This document shows positions 43,237 through 52,836 of a DNA stretch of 64,000 nucleotides, one piece after another. Under the pieces are notes generated by a model. It did not search any database, was not told where the DNA came from, and saw only the letters and a program-made list of their open reading frames with translations. The DNA comes from Acidobacteriota bacterium. GTDB lineage: Bacteria > Acidobacteriota > Vicinamibacteria > Fen-336. The DNA lies in contig JAJDNS010000011.1 in NCBI GenBank assembly GCA_022340585.1, positions 1 to 64,000 of the forward strand, given 5' to 3'. A program made the position numbers and the translations under genes. Numbering within the stretch: position 1 is the stretch's first letter; each line of letters starts with the position of its first letter.

Positions 43237-44699
43237 GGCTGCTGTTCTTCCGTCGGCGCGGGGCCCTCGAGGGGGGCCTCCGCCAGGACCACGTCAAGGG
43301 GGACATCGGGTCGGAGCCCCACGAGGAACTTCACGTCGGCCAGGGCGGTCAGGGCCACGTAGTACGACTCCGCCTTGCTCAGCTCGGCCTGCTGCACCTG
43401 CCGTTGGGCCTCGAGGATCTCGAGGACGGTGGCCGCGCCCCACTGGAAGGACTCCTCGGCCAGGCGCTGGGCCTCGGCGGCCTGCTCCGCCGCCAGCTCG
43501 GCCACCTCGACGGCCTCCAGGCCCCGCTTCCACTCCCCCGAGGACCGCTCCACCTCGCGGGCCAGGGCGTTGCGGAAGGCGGCCTCCTCCAGCCGGCTTT
43601 GCTGCACCTGGGACTCGAGGCGTCCCACCGCGGATGATGTGCGGAAGCCGTCGAAGAGCTTCCACCGCAGGAAGACGCCCACGTTCCAGTTGCGGAAGGA
43701 GAGGTCGCCCAGGTTGTTGACGTCGAAGCTGCTCACTCCGACGTTGCCGGCCGCCGAGATCTCGGGAAGGGTGTCGGCCCGGGTCACCTTCTGGCCCGCC
43801 TCCAGCACTCGCCGCCCGTACTCGAAGCGGAGCAGCTCCGGCCGCGTCCGCGCGGCCTGGGCGAGGAGCACCTCGTAGTCCGGCACGAAGGGCAGCGGGT
43901 CGGGCAGCTGCAGGCCGTCGGTCAGCTCCAGGGGCGCGTCGATGGGACGCCCCAGGACCTCGTTCAGCCGCGCCAGGCTCACCGCCACCTCGTTCTCGGC
44001 GCCGAGGACCTGGGGCCGCAGGTTGGCCAGGGCCACCTCGGCGTTGAGCACGTCGAGGCGCGTCGCGTCCTCCAGGGCCAGCCGGTCCTTCACCCGCTCG
44101 AGCTGGCGCTCGCGGGAGGCCCGCTCGGACTCGAACACCGCGAGGCGATCGCGGGCCAGCAGCAGGTCGTAGTAGGCGATCGCCGTGTCGCGGGCCACGA
44201 CGCTCTCCACGGAGCGCACGTCCTCCTTGACCGCGTTGAGCTGCTCCCGGGCGGCCTTCAGGGCGTTGCCAACCCGACCGAAGGTGTAGAGGGGCTGCTC
44301 GAGCCGGAAGCTGTAGGTGTAGTCGTTGAAGGAGTAGGGGCCGAGGGCCTCGGGGGGCAGGAAGTCGGGCAGGTCGCCGAAGGCGGGCGAGTTGCGCAGC
44401 CCGGGATCGCGAAACTTCTGGGCCGACAGCGTGAGGTCGAGCTGGGGCAGGGCGTCGGCACGCACCTGCCGTACCTGGAGGTTGAACTCGTTGATCGTCT
44501 CGCGAGCGCGTTGCGCGGTGGGGTTCCGATCGAGGGCGTATTCGACCGCCTGGGTGAGGGTCAGCTCAAGGGTCGGGGGCGACGCAAGCGTCGCCGCGGG
44601 GCCCGTCGGGGGGGGCGCGGCCTGGGGGAGTGGCGCGGCCCCTCCAGCGAGAGGAACGGCGAGGGCGAGGACGAGCACGGAGAGGGTTCTTGCGGTCAT
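43233..44699 (-). CDS. TolC-family outer membrane efflux protein
   Basis: The 488-residue protein has a signal peptide (to about residue 22) followed by two long helical repeats typical of TolC: LTLTQAVEYALDRNPTAQRARE and a second copy after PDYEVLLAQAARTRPEL. The beta-barrel strands (YTYSFRLEQPLYTFGRVG and NWNVGVFLRWKLFDGFRTSS) precede the helices in each half, as expected. It forms the outer-membrane channel of the efflux system. It overlaps the TetR stop and the adaptor start by 4 bp each. Confidence 0.93.
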   Translation of the reverse strand: MTARTLSVLVLALAVPLAGGAAPLPQAAPPPTGPAATLASPPTLELTLTQAVEYALDRNPTAQRARETINEFNLQVRQVRADALPQLDLTLSAQKFRDPGLRNSPAFGDLPDFLPPEALGPYSFNDYTYSFRLEQPLYTFGRVGNALKAAREQLNAVKEDVRSVESVVARDTAIAYYDLLLARDRLAVFESERASRERQLERVKDRLALEDATRLDVLNAEVALANLRPQVLGAENEVAVSLARLNEVLGRPIDAPLELTDGLQLPDPLPFVPDYEVLLAQAARTRPELLRFEYGRRVLEAGQKVTRADTLPEISAAGNVGVSSFDVNNLGDLSFRNWNVGVFLRWKLFDGFRTSSAVGRLESQVQQSRLEEAAFRNALAREVERSSGEWKRGLEAVEVAELAAEQAAEAQRLAEESFQWGAATVLEILEAQRQVQQAELSKAESYYVALTALADVKFLVGLRPDVPLDVVLAEAPLEGPAPTEEQQP

Positions 44700-45292
44700 G
44701 AATGTGAGCTCGGGTCGATCCAGCCTTTCAAGACGACGTCGATGAGGGCGTCGGCGAGGGCAGGGGTCAGCTCGGGACGCCCGGCCAGGAGGTATCCGTG
44801 AACCGCCTCTCCGAGGGCCCCCATGAGGATCAGCAGGCGAACCTCCACCGGCCCCGGGCCCACCTCCCCGCGCGCCTCGGCGGTCTCGATGACCCGGGTC
44901 ACCTGGGCCAGGACGTCGTCGTAGAAGGTCAGGAAGTCGGTGCGGGGCGCCGAGCTCGGCGGGTCGTGGGTCAGGGACAGGATGAAGCGGGCCAGGTCGG
45001 GCTCGGCGCGGGAGGCGTCGAAGTAGGTGAGGGTCAGGCGGCGGAGGCGTTCCGCCAGCGACCCGCCCTCCTCGAGGGCCTGGGAGATTTGCACCCGCAG
45101 GTTCTCGAGGGTGCCGTCCACCAGGGCTCGATAGACCCCTTCCTTGCTTCCGTAGAAGTGATAGAGCGTGGGCTTGGTGATTCCGGAGGCTTCACAGATC
45201 TCCCGAACCGAGGTCGCGTCGTACCCCTTCTCGGAGAACAGGCTCAGCGCGCTCTGGAGGATGCGTTCGGGGCTGGAGATGGCGTCAGTCAT
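44696..45292 (-). CDS. TetR/AcrR-family regulator of the efflux operon
   Basis: The 198-residue protein has the N-terminal helix-turn-helix of the family (SVREICEASGITKPTLYHFYGSKEGVYRAL, residues about 28-58) and a helical ligand-binding C-terminal part (SLAERLRRLTLTYFDASRAEPD). It is the first gene of the operon: its stop overlaps tolC by ATGA. A palindrome (45309-45322) lies 17 bp before the ATG, so autoregulation by repression is likely, relieved by a pump substrate. This arrangement, repressor first in the same operon, differs from the more common divergent acrR layout. Confidence 0.93.
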   Translation of the reverse strand: MTDAISSPERILQSALSLFSEKGYDATSVREICEASGITKPTLYHFYGSKEGVYRALVDGTLENLRVQISQALEEGGSLAERLRRLTLTYFDASRAEPDLARFILSLTHDPPSSAPRTDFLTFYDDVLAQVTRVIETAEARGEVGPGPVEVRLLILMGALGEAVHGYLLAGRPELTPALADALIDVVLKGWIDPSSHS

Positions 45293-45301
45293 CACCTTGG
45301 A

Positions 45302-45322
45302 TCTATACGTACCGGACGGTAC
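45302..45322 (-). promoter_or_regulatory. Operator and -10 region of the efflux operon
   Basis: GTACCG and CGGTAC are perfect 6-bp arms around GA (45309-45322), typical of short TetR-family operators. Toward tetR, TATAGA (45307-45302) directly follows and ends 9 nt before the ATG. A bound repressor would cover the spacer between -35 and -10. Confidence 0.65.
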
Positions 45323-45469
45323 ACGAGTTCCCCACTTTCCGCCACAGACCCCGTGTGCTACTCTGCTCTGTCCCGAGGCCCGGGTTTTCTGCCCGGGTAT
45401 TCCCTGCCCGGGCCCCCAGGGTCCGGGCCGGGAGCGCCGAGAGACATCGGCCCCCGCACAGGAGGAAGT

Positions 45470-46597
45470 TTGGCAGACAGCACGCAGGACGAGCAGAGGC
45501 TCGCCCTCTTCATCGACTTCGAGAACATCGCCATCGGCGTCCGTGACGCCCACTACCGCAAGTTCAACATCAACCTGGTCCTCGAGCGCCTCCTCGACAA
45601 AGGAAAGCTCCTGTCGAAGAAGGCCTACGCGGACTGGAGCCGGTACTCCGACTACAAGCGGGCCTTCCACGAGGCGGCCATCGAGCTCATCGAGGTCCCG
45701 CAGAAGTCCGTGGGCGGCAAGAACTCGGCGGACATACGCCTCGTCGTCGACGCCATGGACATGTCGTTCCAGAAGGAGCACATCGACTGCTTCGTGGTCT
45801 GCTCCGGGGACTCCGACTTCTCGCCGCTGGTCTCGAAGCTCAAGGAGAACAACAAGTACGTGATCGGGCTGGGGGTGAAGAACTCCACGTCCGATCTGCT
45901 CATCGAGAACTGCGACGAGTTCATCTTCTACGAGGACATCGTCCGGGTGCGGGAGCGCTCGCGACCCGCGGCGATCAGCCGCAACTTGCCGGTGAAGCTC
46001 CAGGACTGCTTCGGGCTCCTCTCGGACTCGGTCCTGGCCCTCCAGCGCGAGAACAAGGAGATCCTGTGGGGCTCCATGGTCAAGGAGACCATGAAGCGCA
46101 AGAAGCCGTCCTTCAACGAGGGCTACTACGGCTTCCGGACCTTCTCGCACCTGTTGGAGGACGCGCAGAAGCGGGGCATCGTCAAGCTGCGGCGCGACCA
46201 GCGTTCGGGAAGCTACATCGTGGAGGACCTGGGGGACGCCGCGCCCACCGAGGCCGGCACCCCCTCGGCCGCGACACCCGCGGCCGCATCCGGCGCCACC
46301 GCCGAGGCCTCCGGGAGCGCGGAGGGCGAGGGCTCGAGGCCCTCGGCGCGGCGGCGACGCAGCCGGGGCGGACGACGCACGAAGGCGACGGCCACCGCCG
46401 ATGGCGATGCCAGGTCCGCGGACAACGGAGCCGCCGAACCCGAGCGGACTCCCGAAGGGCAGCCTGCCGCACCTTCGGAGAGCACGGTCTCGGCATCCGC
46501 CGCGGCCGAGCCGGATCGGGGCACGAGCTTCTCCCTGTTCTCGTGGCTGCGGCGCGACACGGAGAACGAGAGCCCGGAGGCCGGCAAGAAGCCCTGA
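45470..46597 (+). CDS. NYN-domain protein with OST-HTH (LOTUS) domain and basic tail
   Basis: The 375-residue protein has an N-terminal NYN (PIN-like) RNase-fold domain (about 1-150) with acidic residues in LFIDFENIAIGV, KNSADIRLVVDAM and VCSGDSDFSPLVSKLKE, followed by EFIFYEDI. An OST-HTH/LOTUS domain follows (about 170-250, CFGLLSDSVLALQRENKEI, YGFRTFSHLLEDAQKRGIV). The last 120 residues are Ala/Glu-rich with a strongly basic RRRRSRGGRRTK patch that may bind RNA. The family is predicted to cleave or bind RNA, but bacterial targets are not known. The start is a TTG at 45470 after AGGAGG: homologues I recall begin MAD at this point. It is divergent from the efflux operon. Confidence 0.85.
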   Translation: MADSTQDEQRLALFIDFENIAIGVRDAHYRKFNINLVLERLLDKGKLLSKKAYADWSRYSDYKRAFHEAAIELIEVPQKSVGGKNSADIRLVVDAMDMSFQKEHIDCFVVCSGDSDFSPLVSKLKENNKYVIGLGVKNSTSDLLIENCDEFIFYEDIVRVRERSRPAAISRNLPVKLQDCFGLLSDSVLALQRENKEILWGSMVKETMKRKKPSFNEGYYGFRTFSHLLEDAQKRGIVKLRRDQRSGSYIVEDLGDAAPTEAGTPSAATPAAASGATAEASGSAEGEGSRPSARRRRSRGGRRTKATATADGDARSADNGAAEPERTPEGQPAAPSESTVSASAAAEPDRGTSFSLFSWLRRDTENESPEAGKKP

Positions 46598-46636
46598 CCG
46601 CGCCCGCCGGCGCCGGACCGCGCGAGCTCGTCGTCG

Positions 46637-48706
46637 TCAGCCAGCGGGCAGGGTGACGGCGAGCTCGGCGGGCGCCTCGTCGAAGGCCCCCCCGTGGAGC
46701 TCGGCGATGCGCCGGGCCAGGCCGAGGCCGAGGCCGGCGTTCGTGACCTGAGCCTGCTGTCCCTCGGGCAGGGGGTCCTGCAGGCGCAGGCTCACGCGTA
46801 CGCGTTCGGCGTCGGCCCGGGTGTGGATGGCGAGGGCGGCGGTGTTCCCCCCCGCTCGCGCTCGGAGCTCGTCGGCCATGGCCCGGAGCGCCACCCGCAG
46901 CAGGGTCGAGTCGGCCGAGACCGTCTCCGCTCGCGGGTCGAGCTCCGACACCACGTCGGGGGTGTGCAGCTCGGCGAGAAGATCCTCGATGAAGACGCTG
47001 TCGCGCTGGATCTCGCCGCGGCTGAAGGCCAGCAACGACCGGCCGTCCCCGAGCGCCGAGCGGAGCGCGGGGGCCAGGCGCGTGAACTGCTCGACGAACC
47101 ACGGTGGCGCGTCGGGCTTGTTGCGGATCTCTCCCAGGCGATCGCGCAGCTCCTCCACCGAGCGGACCAAGTCCTCGAGGCCCTGGATCGAGGCGCTGCC
47201 GGCCAGAGCGAGTTCGAGGGCGCGCTCGGCCGCCTTCACCGTCTGGAGCGTGGCCACGAGCTCGAGGGCGGCCGAGAGAGCACGGGGGATCTCCGCGAGG
47301 TGCTCGAGCGCGCCCGCCCCGGGCCGCGCGGTGTCGGGGCCGTAGTGGAAGACGGCCAGCCCCTGCAGGCCTCCCGGAGTGCGGAAAGGCACGCCGAGAA
47401 CGGCGACGAAGGGAGGATCTCCGGCCTGGAGGGCTCGCCCCAGATCGGGGTTGTCGGAGGCGAATACGAGCTTCGGCTGGGCGCCGCGCCCCGCCTGCTC
47501 GATCACCGCGCGAACCGCGGCCGGCGAGGACAGGATCGGGTCGGCGGACAGTCCGAGCAGGGCGGCACACCGCAGCGGCTGCCCCGGCTGGGGGACCCAG
47601 AACGCCGCGTGCGTGGTCTCGGCGATCCGGGCCATGCAGGCGAGGACCGGCTCGAGGGCCGTCTCCAGGGGCGTGCCAAGAAGAATCTGCCGCGCCCCTT
47701 CCATGGCCTCCCTCAGATCCTGGTGGCTGCGGCGCAGGCGGTCGCGCTCGTCCCGGATCTCGGCCATCGCCGCACCGAGCTGAGCCGAGGCCTCGGCATA
47801 CGTCTCGGCGAGCTCGCCGGCACGCTTCTCCGGCGTCGTGCCCGCCGTGCGCCCGGCCTCCTCGGGAGGGGCCGGAGGAGCGACCCGCACCACGGTGTGG
47901 GTCGAGCGGCCACCAGCGGCCGGACCACCGATGGACTGCGGCGGTGAGGCCGGGGGGGCGGGCACGGCTGGACCCGGCCGGCGTCCGGGGGTGGGCGTCG
48001 AGGCCGGCCGGGGCGACGGGGGGCTGGGCTCGAAGGACAACGCCGTCGTCCCGAAGAGCTCGCGCACCGTCCGCTCCGCCCACTGCCGCGCCGGCAGGCC
48101 CTCCTTCACGTCGAGGATCGCGTAGCGGTTGGCGAGATCCTGAACGGTCAGGGCGAGAGCGGCGATGAAGGTCTCGAGGACCCCCTCCCCCCGAATCGCC
48201 ACCGCCGGGAGCGCGTCGGTCTTGCGGGCGTTCAGGCCACGGTCCAAGGCCTCGACCTCGAGGACCTGGGGCAGATCACGCTTGTTGTACTGGAGGACCA
48301 GCGGCATCTGCGAGGGCTCGAGATGGTGGGAGATGAGGTTCTGCGTCATCTCCCGGAAGCTCTGCAGGTTCTCCTCCCAGCGGTCGAGCGCCGAGTTGGC
48401 GACGAAGACCAGCGAGTCCGCCCCCTTGAGGACGAGGCGGCGGGTGGCCGCGTACATCGCCTGCCCCGGCACGGCGAGGATCTGCAGCCTGATGTCGAAG
48501 CCTCGGAAGCCCGGGGTCTTCAGCGGCAGGAGGTCGAAGAGGATCGTGCGGTCCTGGGCCGAGTTGACCGAGATCATCTCGCCGCGACGCGAGGGCTCGG
48601 CCCTCTGGTGAAGGATCTGCAGGTTGGTGGTCTTCCCGCCCAGGGCCGGGCCGTAGTAGACCATCTTGACCTTGATCGTGCGGTCGCGGTGATTGAGCTC
48701 GACCAT
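46637..48706 (-). CDS. MglA-like small GTPase fused to GAF and histidine-kinase-like ATPase domains
   Basis: The 689-residue protein starts with an MglA/Arf-like GTPase (about 1-195): P-loop GPALGGKTTN, switch region NSAQDRTILFDLLPL, G3-like LQILAVPGQ and G4 NKRD. A Pro-rich linker (225-300) and a coiled-coil precede a GAF domain (about 365-500, TPLETALEPVLACMARIAETTHAAFW). The C-terminus resembles an HATPase_c domain (ADSTLLRVALRAMADELRARAG ... GLGLGLARRIAELHGG), but the DxGxG box is poor and no phospho-accepting His was seen. MglA proteins set cell polarity with a GAP of the MglB type; no mglB gene is adjacent. The fusion could couple GTP state to a signalling output. A GTGACA-N17-TACACT promoter lies just upstream. 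Confidence 0.85.
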   Translation of the reverse strand: MVELNHRDRTIKVKMVYYGPALGGKTTNLQILHQRAEPSRRGEMISVNSAQDRTILFDLLPLKTPGFRGFDIRLQILAVPGQAMYAATRRLVLKGADSLVFVANSALDRWEENLQSFREMTQNLISHHLEPSQMPLVLQYNKRDLPQVLEVEALDRGLNARKTDALPAVAIRGEGVLETFIAALALTVQDLANRYAILDVKEGLPARQWAERTVRELFGTTALSFEPSPPSPRPASTPTPGRRPGPAVPAPPASPPQSIGGPAAGGRSTHTVVRVAPPAPPEEAGRTAGTTPEKRAGELAETYAEASAQLGAAMAEIRDERDRLRRSHQDLREAMEGARQILLGTPLETALEPVLACMARIAETTHAAFWVPQPGQPLRCAALLGLSADPILSSPAAVRAVIEQAGRGAQPKLVFASDNPDLGRALQAGDPPFVAVLGVPFRTPGGLQGLAVFHYGPDTARPGAGALEHLAEIPRALSAALELVATLQTVKAAERALELALAGSASIQGLEDLVRSVEELRDRLGEIRNKPDAPPWFVEQFTRLAPALRSALGDGRSLLAFSRGEIQRDSVFIEDLLAELHTPDVVSELDPRAETVSADSTLLRVALRAMADELRARAGGNTAALAIHTRADAERVRVSLRLQDPLPEGQQAQVTNAGLGLGLARRIAELHGGAFDEAPAELAVTLPAG

Positions 48707-48741
48707 GCGTCGCTCGCACCCTGACTGGACTGGGTGGAGCC

Positions 48742-48770
48742 AGTGTAGCGCCCCCGCCCGGCGCTGTCAC
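48742..48770 (-). promoter_or_regulatory. Sigma-70-like promoter of the MglA-fusion gene
   Basis: Toward the gene, GTGACA (48770-48765) and TACACT (48747-48742) are exactly 17 bp apart. The -10 box ends 35 nt before the ATG. Confidence 0.65.
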
Positions 48771-48844
48771 GACGGGCCGCGAGCGAGGCCGGGCGGCCGG
48801 CGGCCCGCAGACCGAGGGCCGAGGCCATCCCTGCGCCGGGCTGG

Positions 48845-48874
48845 TTGACGGATGCGAGGCGGGGGCCATAGTGT
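48845..48874 (+). promoter_or_regulatory. Candidate promoter of the aminotransferase-permease operon
   Basis: TTGACG (48845-48850) and TAGTGT (48869-48874) are 18 bp apart. The -10 box ends 67 bp before the first gene, which has a CAGGAGG ribosome-binding site. Confidence 0.55.
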
Positions 48875-48941
48875 GTCGGCGCACGAGCCCGCGGGCTCCG
48901 TGGATCGGGCATCGACCCCACATCGCCAGGAGGCGACCACA

Positions 48942-50129
48942 ATGACCAGCCCCACCCCTCCGCCCCTCGACCCGCCGCACCGCGTGCTCCTGGGGCCTGG
49001 ACCCAGCGACGTCCCGTCTCGCGTGCTCCTGGCCATGGCCGCCCCGACCATCGGCCATCTCGACCCGGCGTACCTGCGGGTCATGGACGACGTGCGAGCG
49101 TTGCTGCGACAGGTGTTCCGAACGGAGAACGAGCTCACGGTGGCCATGCCGGGCACCGGCTCGAGCGGCATGGAGACCTGCGTCGCCAATCTGATCGAGC
49201 CCGGCGACGAGATGATCGTCTGCGTCAACGGGGTCTTCGGCACGCGGATGACCGACGTGGCCGGCCGGTGCGGCGCCCGTGTCCACGTGGTCGAGGCTCC
49301 CTGGGGGGAGACCTTCGAGCCCGACGCCCTCGCGAAGGCCCTGGCCGGGCACCCGAAGACGAAGGTGGTGGGCATCGTCCACGCCGAGACGTCCACCGGG
49401 GCCCACCAGCCCCTCGTGGAGATCTCCAGGCTCGTCCACGACGCCGGGGCACTGCTCCTCGTGGACGCGGTCACCTCGCTGGGCGGAGTCGAGCTCGACG
49501 TGGACGGCTGGAGGATCGACGCCTGCTACAGCGGCACCCAGAAGTGCCTCTCCTGCCCCCCGGGTCTGGCCCCGGTGACCTTCTCGCCCGCCGCCTTCGA
49601 CGTCGTCCGCAACCGCGAGACGAAGGTCCAGTCCTGGTACCTCGACCTGTCGATGATCGCCCAGTACTGGGGCGAGAGCCGCGTCTACCACCACACCGCG
49701 CCCATCAACATGTCGTACGCCCTGTACGAGGCGCTGCGGATCGTGGTCGAGGAGGGGCTGGAAGCGCGACAGGCGCGACACCTCCTGAACCACCGCGCCT
49801 TGCGGGCGGGCCTCGAGGCCCTGGGCCTGAGCTACATTCCCTCGCGCTCGCTCCCCAACCTCAACGCCGTCCACGTTCCCGACGGCGTCGACGACGCGAT
49901 CGTCCGCAAGCGGCTGCTCCAGGAGCACGGCATCGAGATCGGAGCGGGCCTCGGGCCGTTCAAGGGCAAAGCCTGGAGAATCGGGCTCATGGGCGCCTCC
50001 TCGACCCGTCGCAATGTCACGGCGGTTCTTGCCGCGCTCGAGACGATCATGGGCGACCTCGGGGCCCCCCTCGACCGGGGTGCGGCCCTGGCCGCCGCCG
50101 GCCGGGCCTACCGGACCGAGGCCCAGTGA
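48942..50129 (+). CDS. Class V pyridoxal-phosphate aminotransferase (serine/alanine-glyoxylate type)
   Basis: The 395-residue enzyme belongs to the class V group that transfers amino groups from serine or alanine to glyoxylate. The N-terminal [17 protein letters not shown], the GTGSSGMET cofactor loop, the [10 protein letters not shown] segment, the [15 protein letters not shown] Asp region, and the PLP lysine Lys201 ([16 protein letters not shown]) are all present. It is cytoplasmic. It starts a four-gene operon in which each gene overlaps the next by 4 bp (GTGA/ATGA), followed by a carboxylate permease and a beta-hydroxyacid dehydrogenase. This context favours glyoxylate or hydroxypyruvate as substrate. 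Confidence 0.9.
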   Translation: MTSPTPPPLDPPHRVLLGPGPSDVPSRVLLAMAAPTIGHLDPAYLRVMDDVRALLRQVFRTENELTVAMPGTGSSGMETCVANLIEPGDEMIVCVNGVFGTRMTDVAGRCGARVHVVEAPWGETFEPDALAKALAGHPKTKVVGIVHAETSTGAHQPLVEISRLVHDAGALLLVDAVTSLGGVELDVDGWRIDACYSGTQKCLSCPPGLAPVTFSPAAFDVVRNRETKVQSWYLDLSMIAQYWGESRVYHHTAPINMSYALYEALRIVVEEGLEARQARHLLNHRALRAGLEALGLSYIPSRSLPNLNAVHVPDGVDDAIVRKRLLQEHGIEIGAGLGPFKGKAWRIGLMGASSTRRNVTAVLAALETIMGDLGAPLDRGAALAAAGRAYRTEAQ

Positions 50130-51928
50130 CCGCGTCCGTCGGGACCCTGGCTCTCCTCTCGCTCCTGCCGATCGCGGTGGTCGGGCTGCTGCTGGTAGTC
50201 CTGCGTTGGCCGGCGAGTCGGGCGATGCCCGTCTCCTACCTCACCGCCGCGGGCCTGGCCCTCGGGGTCTGGAGGGTCCCGGCTTTCCAGGTCGCCGCCG
50301 CGACCCTCAAGGGGCTGCTCGTCGCGGCGAGCCTCCTCTTCATCATCTTCGGGGCCATCCTCCTCCTCGACACCCTGAAGGAGAGCGGGGCCCTGCGCAC
50401 CCTCCGCCACGGCCTCACCGGTGTCACCTCGGACCGCCGCATCCAGGTCATCATCATCGCCTGGCTCTTCGGGGCCTTCATCGAGGGCGCCGCCGGCTTC
50501 GGCACCCCGGCCGCGGTGGCGGTTCCCCTCCTCGTGGGCCTCGGCTTCCCGGGGATGGCAGCGGTCACCGCGGGGATGATCATCCAGAGCACTCCGGTGT
50601 CCTTCGGGGCGGCGGGCACGCCCATCCTCGTCGGGGTGAACACGGGGCTGTCGGGAGACGCCAGGGTCCACGCCTTCGCCACCGCCCTCGGGCACACGGA
50701 GTGGACCGACTTCCTGGCCCTGATCGGGGTCAAGGTGGCGGTGCTCCACGCCGTCGCCGGGCTTCTGGTGCCGCTGCTGGTCGTGTCCTTCATGACCCGT
50801 TTCTTCGGCCCGAACCGCAGCTTCGCCGAGGGCGTGCGGGTCTGGAAGTTCGCCATCTTCGCGTCGCTGGCCATGACGATCCCGTACGTGGCCGCGGCGT
50901 TTCTCCTCGGACCGGAGTTCCCGACCCTGCTCGGCTCCCTCTTCGGCCTGGTGGTGGTGGTGTGGGCCGCCCGCAGGGGCTTCCTGGTTCCCCGAGCGGA
51001 GGACGCCTGGGAGTTTGGGCCTCCCGAGAGCTGGCCCCCCGAGTGGTCGGGCTCCATCGACCTCGCTGATCCCGACGATACCGGCGAGCGCATGCCAGCG
51101 CTCCGAGCCTGGCTGCCCTATGTCCTGGTGGCGGGGCTGCTCATCCTCACGCGGCTCAAGGTCCTCCCCTTCGCCGGCTGGCTCAGGGCCTGGGGTGTCG
51201 GCTTCACCGATCTCTTCGGCTCCGGGGTCAGCGCCCGGGTGGAGCCGTTGTACCTGCCCGGGACCGTCTTCGTGGCGGTCTCGCTGGCCACGTTCTTTCT
51301 CCACCGCATCGACCACGAGAGCTACCGGCGGGCCTGGAAGACGTCCCTGGGGGCAACGGGTCGGGCCTCGGTGGCCCTGGTCTTCACCGTGCCCATGGTG
51401 CAGGTCTTCATCGACAGCGGCTCGGGGGCCGCGGGCTTCGATCAGATGCCCATCGCCCTCGCCGACGGCGTGGCGGCGCTGGCGGGCTCGGCGTGGCCGA
51501 TCTTCGCCCCGATGATCGGCGGCCTGGGGGCGTTCGTGGCCGGCTCCAACACCGTCAGCAACATGATGTTCTCGCTGTTCCAGTTCGGGGTCGGCGAGCG
51601 CATCGGAGTCGAGCCCACCTGGATCGTCGCCCTCCAGGCGGTGGGGGGGGCCGCCGGCAACATGATCTGCGTGCACAACGTGGTGGCGGCCTCGGCGGTG
51701 GTGGGGCTGGTGGGGAAGGAGGGGGCGGTGATCCGTCTGACCCTCGTGCCCTTCCTCTACTACGCCCTCCTCCCCGGGGCCATCGGGTATTCCGTGGTCT
51801 GGTTCGCGCAGAGAGGCGTCTTGAACCTCGGCACGCTTCTCGCTGCCCTCATCGCCGTCGCCGCGGTGGGGGCGATCGCGGCCCTGGCCCGCAGGCCGAG
51901 AAGTGATTTCGAAGGGAGGCAGCCGTGA
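50126..51928 (+). CDS. L-lactate permease (LctP/GlcA) family transporter
   Basis: The 600-residue protein has about 12-14 hydrophobic segments and family signatures [54 protein letters not shown] and [19 protein letters not shown]. LctP-family members carry lactate and glycolate into the cell with protons. The GTG start overlaps the aminotransferase stop by GTGA. A soluble-looking loop (about 290-325, [18 protein letters not shown]) is longer than in Escherichia coli LldP. Given the neighbouring genes, glycolate or another 2-hydroxyacid is the likely cargo. Confidence 0.93.
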   Translation: MTASVGTLALLSLLPIAVVGLLLVVLRWPASRAMPVSYLTAAGLALGVWRVPAFQVAAATLKGLLVAASLLFIIFGAILLLDTLKESGALRTLRHGLTGVTSDRRIQVIIIAWLFGAFIEGAAGFGTPAAVAVPLLVGLGFPGMAAVTAGMIIQSTPVSFGAAGTPILVGVNTGLSGDARVHAFATALGHTEWTDFLALIGVKVAVLHAVAGLLVPLLVVSFMTRFFGPNRSFAEGVRVWKFAIFASLAMTIPYVAAAFLLGPEFPTLLGSLFGLVVVVWAARRGFLVPRAEDAWEFGPPESWPPEWSGSIDLADPDDTGERMPALRAWLPYVLVAGLLILTRLKVLPFAGWLRAWGVGFTDLFGSGVSARVEPLYLPGTVFVAVSLATFFLHRIDHESYRRAWKTSLGATGRASVALVFTVPMVQVFIDSGSGAAGFDQMPIALADGVAALAGSAWPIFAPMIGGLGAFVAGSNTVSNMMFSLFQFGVGERIGVEPTWIVALQAVGGAAGNMICVHNVVAASAVVGLVGKEGAVIRLTLVPFLYYALLPGAIGYSVVWFAQRGVLNLGTLLAALIAVAAVGAIAALARRPRSDFEGRQP

Positions 51929-52836
51929 GCGAACGCGTGGGCTTCATCGGTATCGGCATCATGGGGCAGGGGATGGTGCGGAACCTCGCCCGGGCCGGCC
52001 GGCGGCCCCTGATCTGGAACCGCACCCGGAGCCGTCTCGACGACCTCGTCGCCGAAGGCTTCGAGGTGGCGGAGAGTCCCGCCGCCGTGGCCGCGGCGAG
52101 CGACGTCGTCATCACCTGCGTCAGCGACACCCCCGATGTGGAGGCGGTGATCCTCGGTGAGGGCGGCGTCCTCGAAGGCATCGAGGCCGGCTCGCTGGTG
52201 ATCGACATGAGCACGATCAGTCCCCGGGCCACCGAGGAGATCGGGAAGCGCCTGGCCGAGAAGGACGTCCGCATGCTCGACGCCCCCATCAGCGGCGGCA
52301 GCGAGGGCGCGGCGAAGGGCACCCTGAGCATCATGGTGGGCGGCGAGGCGGACCAGGTCGAGAGAGCGAAGCCTCTGTTCGAGGCCATGGGGAAGGCCAT
52401 CACCCACGTGGGGCCCCTCGGCTCGGGTCAGCGCGTCAAGCTCGTGAACCAGATCCTGGTCGTGGTGAACGCTCTCGCGGTGAGCGAGGCGCTGCTCTTC
52501 GCCCAGGCCGGTGGCCTGGACCTCGAGAAGACGCTGGAGGCCGTCGTCCCCGGCGCGGCCGGGAGCTGGATGCTCCAGTTCCGGGGGCCCCAGGTCGTGA
52601 AGCGCGACTGGCGTCCCGGCTTCACCATCGACCTGCAGCAGAAGGATCTCCGTCTCGTCCTGGAGGCCGCCGACCAGCTCGGCACTCCGGTGCTCGGGAC
52701 CAGCCTCGTCTTCAACCTCTACCGCACGCTCCAGGCCGAGGGTCTGGGGGGCGAGGGGAACCACGCCCTGGTGAAGGCGCTCGAGCGGCTGTCCGGGATC
52801 GAGGTCGGCGCGGCCGACACCGGGGCGGGGCGATGA
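51925..52836 (+). CDS. Beta-hydroxyacid dehydrogenase (tartronate-semialdehyde reductase / 3-hydroxyisobutyrate dehydrogenase family)
   Basis: The 303-residue NAD(P)-dependent enzyme has an N-terminal dinucleotide fold ([12 protein letters not shown]), the substrate motif [11 protein letters not shown], and the catalytic Lys172 ([11 protein letters not shown]). The closest functional match by sequence feel is 2-hydroxy-3-oxopropionate (tartronate semialdehyde) reductase, which makes D-glycerate in the glyoxylate pathway. Glyoxylate carboligase and hydroxypyruvate isomerase, which would supply its substrate, are not in this operon. The GTG start overlaps the permease stop (GTGA) and its stop overlaps the next start (ATGA). 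Confidence 0.9.
   Translation: MSERVGFIGIGIMGQGMVRNLARAGRRPLIWNRTRSRLDDLVAEGFEVAESPAAVAAASDVVITCVSDTPDVEAVILGEGGVLEGIEAGSLVIDMSTISPRATEEIGKRLAEKDVRMLDAPISGGSEGAAKGTLSIMVGGEADQVERAKPLFEAMGKAITHVGPLGSGQRVKLVNQILVVVNALAVSEALLFAQAGGLDLEKTLEAVVPGAAGSWMLQFRGPQVVKRDWRPGFTIDLQQKDLRLVLEAADQLGTPVLGTSLVFNLYRTLQAEGLGGEGNHALVKALERLSGIEVGAADTGAGR

Noticed and set aside
46182-48083. 633-codon minus-strand frame overlapping the MglA fusion in another frame
   Set aside because: Arg/Pro/Gly-rich shadow of the accepted gene.
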